A DNA stretch of 64,000 nucleotides, from positions 1 through 64,000 of the forward strand of contig CATBQD010000004.1 in assembly GCA_949505625.1 (NCBI GenBank), given 5' to 3'. The DNA is from an uncultured Bacilli bacterium (GTDB taxonomy: Bacteria > Bacillota_I > Bacilli_A > RF39 > UBA660). Below are positions 62,570-64,000 of this stretch, in pieces. Below the pieces are notes generated by a model, which saw nothing but the letters and a program-made list of their open reading frames with translations, made no database searches and was not told the DNA's origin. Made by a program: the position numbers and the translations under genes. The stretch's first letter is position 1. Each line of letters starts with the position of its first letter.

Positions 62570-63496
62570 ATGGAACTAAAAAAATTGATAGTCATAACTC
62601 TTTTGTTACTTTTTCTACCATATTTTATTTTAAAAATATGCTTAAAAGAATCAGAAAACAATTTATTTTTTCAGTATGGAGAGAATACTTGTGTGAAAGT
62701 AAAACGAGAACAAAAAAATATAATTGAAGAAGTTCCATTAGAAGAATATGTAGTTGGAGTATTATCTGGAGAAATGCCACTTAGTTTTGAAGAAGAAGCA
62801 TTAAAAGCGCAGGCTGTGGCGGCAAGGACTTATGTATTAAAGAAAATGCAGGAGAAAAAAGAATATGATGTTGTAGATACAGTGAGTAATCAAGTTTATT
62901 TTAATGAAGAGGAAAGAAAGGAGAAATGGAAAGATCAATTTGAAGAAAGAAATGATAAAATAAAAAAAATAGTAAATGAAACAAAAGGAGAATATGTGGT
63001 TTATCAAAATGAAATAATAGAAGCTTTCTTTTTTTCAACATCAGTAGGCGTTACTGAAAATAGTGGTGAAGTTTTTTCAAAACAGCTTCCTTATTTAGTC
63101 AGTGTTGAATCGAAATGGGATGAAAAAGTGTCTCCCGTTTATCAAGTTGAATATGATTTTAAATTAACAGATTTTTATCAAAAATTAGGTTTGCCATATC
63201 AAGATCAGTTGACGATAAAAATTTTAAAATCTACTTCTAGTGGTAGAGTGAAGAAACTCTCAATTAACGGAATAGAATTAGAAGCGGGAATGGTATTTTC
63301 AAAATTAAATTTAAAATCTACTTTTTTTACAATAGAACAAATAGGATCAGTAGTACATATTGTAACAAAAGGATATGGTCATGGAGTTGGAATGAGTCAA
63401 TATGGAGCAAATGGTATGGCAAAAGAAGGGTATCATTATGACCAGATCTTAAAACATTATTATCAAGGAACGGAAATTAAAAAATTAAAAAAATAG
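62570..63496 (+). CDS. spoIID: SpoIID/LytB-domain protein
   Basis: VPLEEYVVGVLSGEMPLSFEEEALKAQAVAARTYVL, KGYGHGVGMSQYGANGMA. Confidence 0.95.
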   Translation: MELKKLIVITLLLLFLPYFILKICLKESENNLFFQYGENTCVKVKREQKNIIEEVPLEEYVVGVLSGEMPLSFEEEALKAQAVAARTYVLKKMQEKKEYDVVDTVSNQVYFNEEERKEKWKDQFEERNDKIKKIVNETKGEYVVYQNEIIEAFFFSTSVGVTENSGEVFSKQLPYLVSVESKWDEKVSPVYQVEYDFKLTDFYQKLGLPYQDQLTIKILKSTSSGRVKKLSINGIELEAGMVFSKLNLKSTFFTIEQIGSVVHIVTKGYGHGVGMSQYGANGMAKEGYHYDQILKHYYQGTEIKKLKK

Positions 63497-63543
63497 TATA
63501 AAAAAATTCATTTTTGTTCACACTTAAAATAGAGGTGAGAAAA

Positions 63544-64000
63544 ATGACAAATAGAAAATTAAAGAAACCAGTTTTATATGGAATTTATGTTTCGTCTGTA
63601 TTTCTTATATTAGGAACTATTTTCTTAATAGAAGGGATGCTATCAAAAGATTCATTTAAAGATAATAAAGAAGGAAGACCTACTTATGTATCAGATACTA
63701 TTTTTAGTGAAGATATTCCAGTTGTAGGAAATGAAACAAAGATTATAAGACCTTATACAGATGCAGAAATTAAGATTGTGAAAAATTATTATGATTATCA
63801 GGGAGGTGCGGATTCCCAAGTTGATTCTATTCTTTACCATGAAAACACTTATTTGCAAAATAGCGGAGTTAGCTATGGTGGGAAAGAGAGTTTTGATGTT
63901 GTTGCAATTTTGGATGGCACAATAATTGATGTCAAAGAAGATTCTTTGCTTGGAAATATTGTACAAATAGAGCATAGTAATGAAATGATCAGTATTTATA
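63544..64000 (+). CDS. spoIIQ: SpoIIQ-like M23 family protein, truncated by the window end
   Basis: MTNRKLKKPVLYGIYVSSVFLILGTIFLIEG...FDVVAILDGTIIDVKEDSLLGNIVQIEHSNEMISIY; follows spoIID. Confidence 0.82.
   Translation, partial: MTNRKLKKPVLYGIYVSSVFLILGTIFLIEGMLSKDSFKDNKEGRPTYVSDTIFSEDIPVVGNETKIIRPYTDAEIKIVKNYYDYQGGADSQVDSILYHENTYLQNSGVSYGGKESFDVVAILDGTIIDVKEDSLLGNIVQIEHSNEMISIY

Overview
This window is about 64 kb of low-GC Firmicutes (Bacilli-like) chromosome spanning the replication origin. Left of oriC the genes run leftward: mfd, pth, rsmI, holB, recR, ebfC, dnaX, SRP RNA, a cluster of three parS sites, gyrA, gyrB, recF, comK, dnaN, dnaA. Right of it they run rightward: rpmH, rnpA, yidC, jag, mnmE, mnmG, rsmG, parB, and later uvrB, lgt, trxB, yvcK, whiA, rplI, dnaB, spoIIR, spoIID and spoIIQ. 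The standout is an accessory locus at about 39.0-47.8 kb that reads as an unusual diversity-generating retroelement (DGR). It contains an XRE repressor with a perfect-consensus divergent promoter; a 1073-aa prepilin-like, Ig-repeat surface protein with a variable repeat (VR) at its C-terminus; a MutS-domain-I-like ORF, an Avd-like protein and a DGR-type reverse transcriptase; and then an array of eight diverged template-repeat (TR) units. Most TR units share a GGRTAAATG leader, and four are followed by a conserved structured ~120-nt element whose terminal stem covaries. Two more small MutS-like ORFs follow. VR versus the first TR differs at 13 template adenines and only 1 non-adenine, which is the DGR adenine-mutagenesis signature. 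A second signal is that GATC is almost absent from the first ~27.5 kb (I found 2 by eye) but common to the right of that point, suggesting a sharp selection or recombination boundary at the end of parB.
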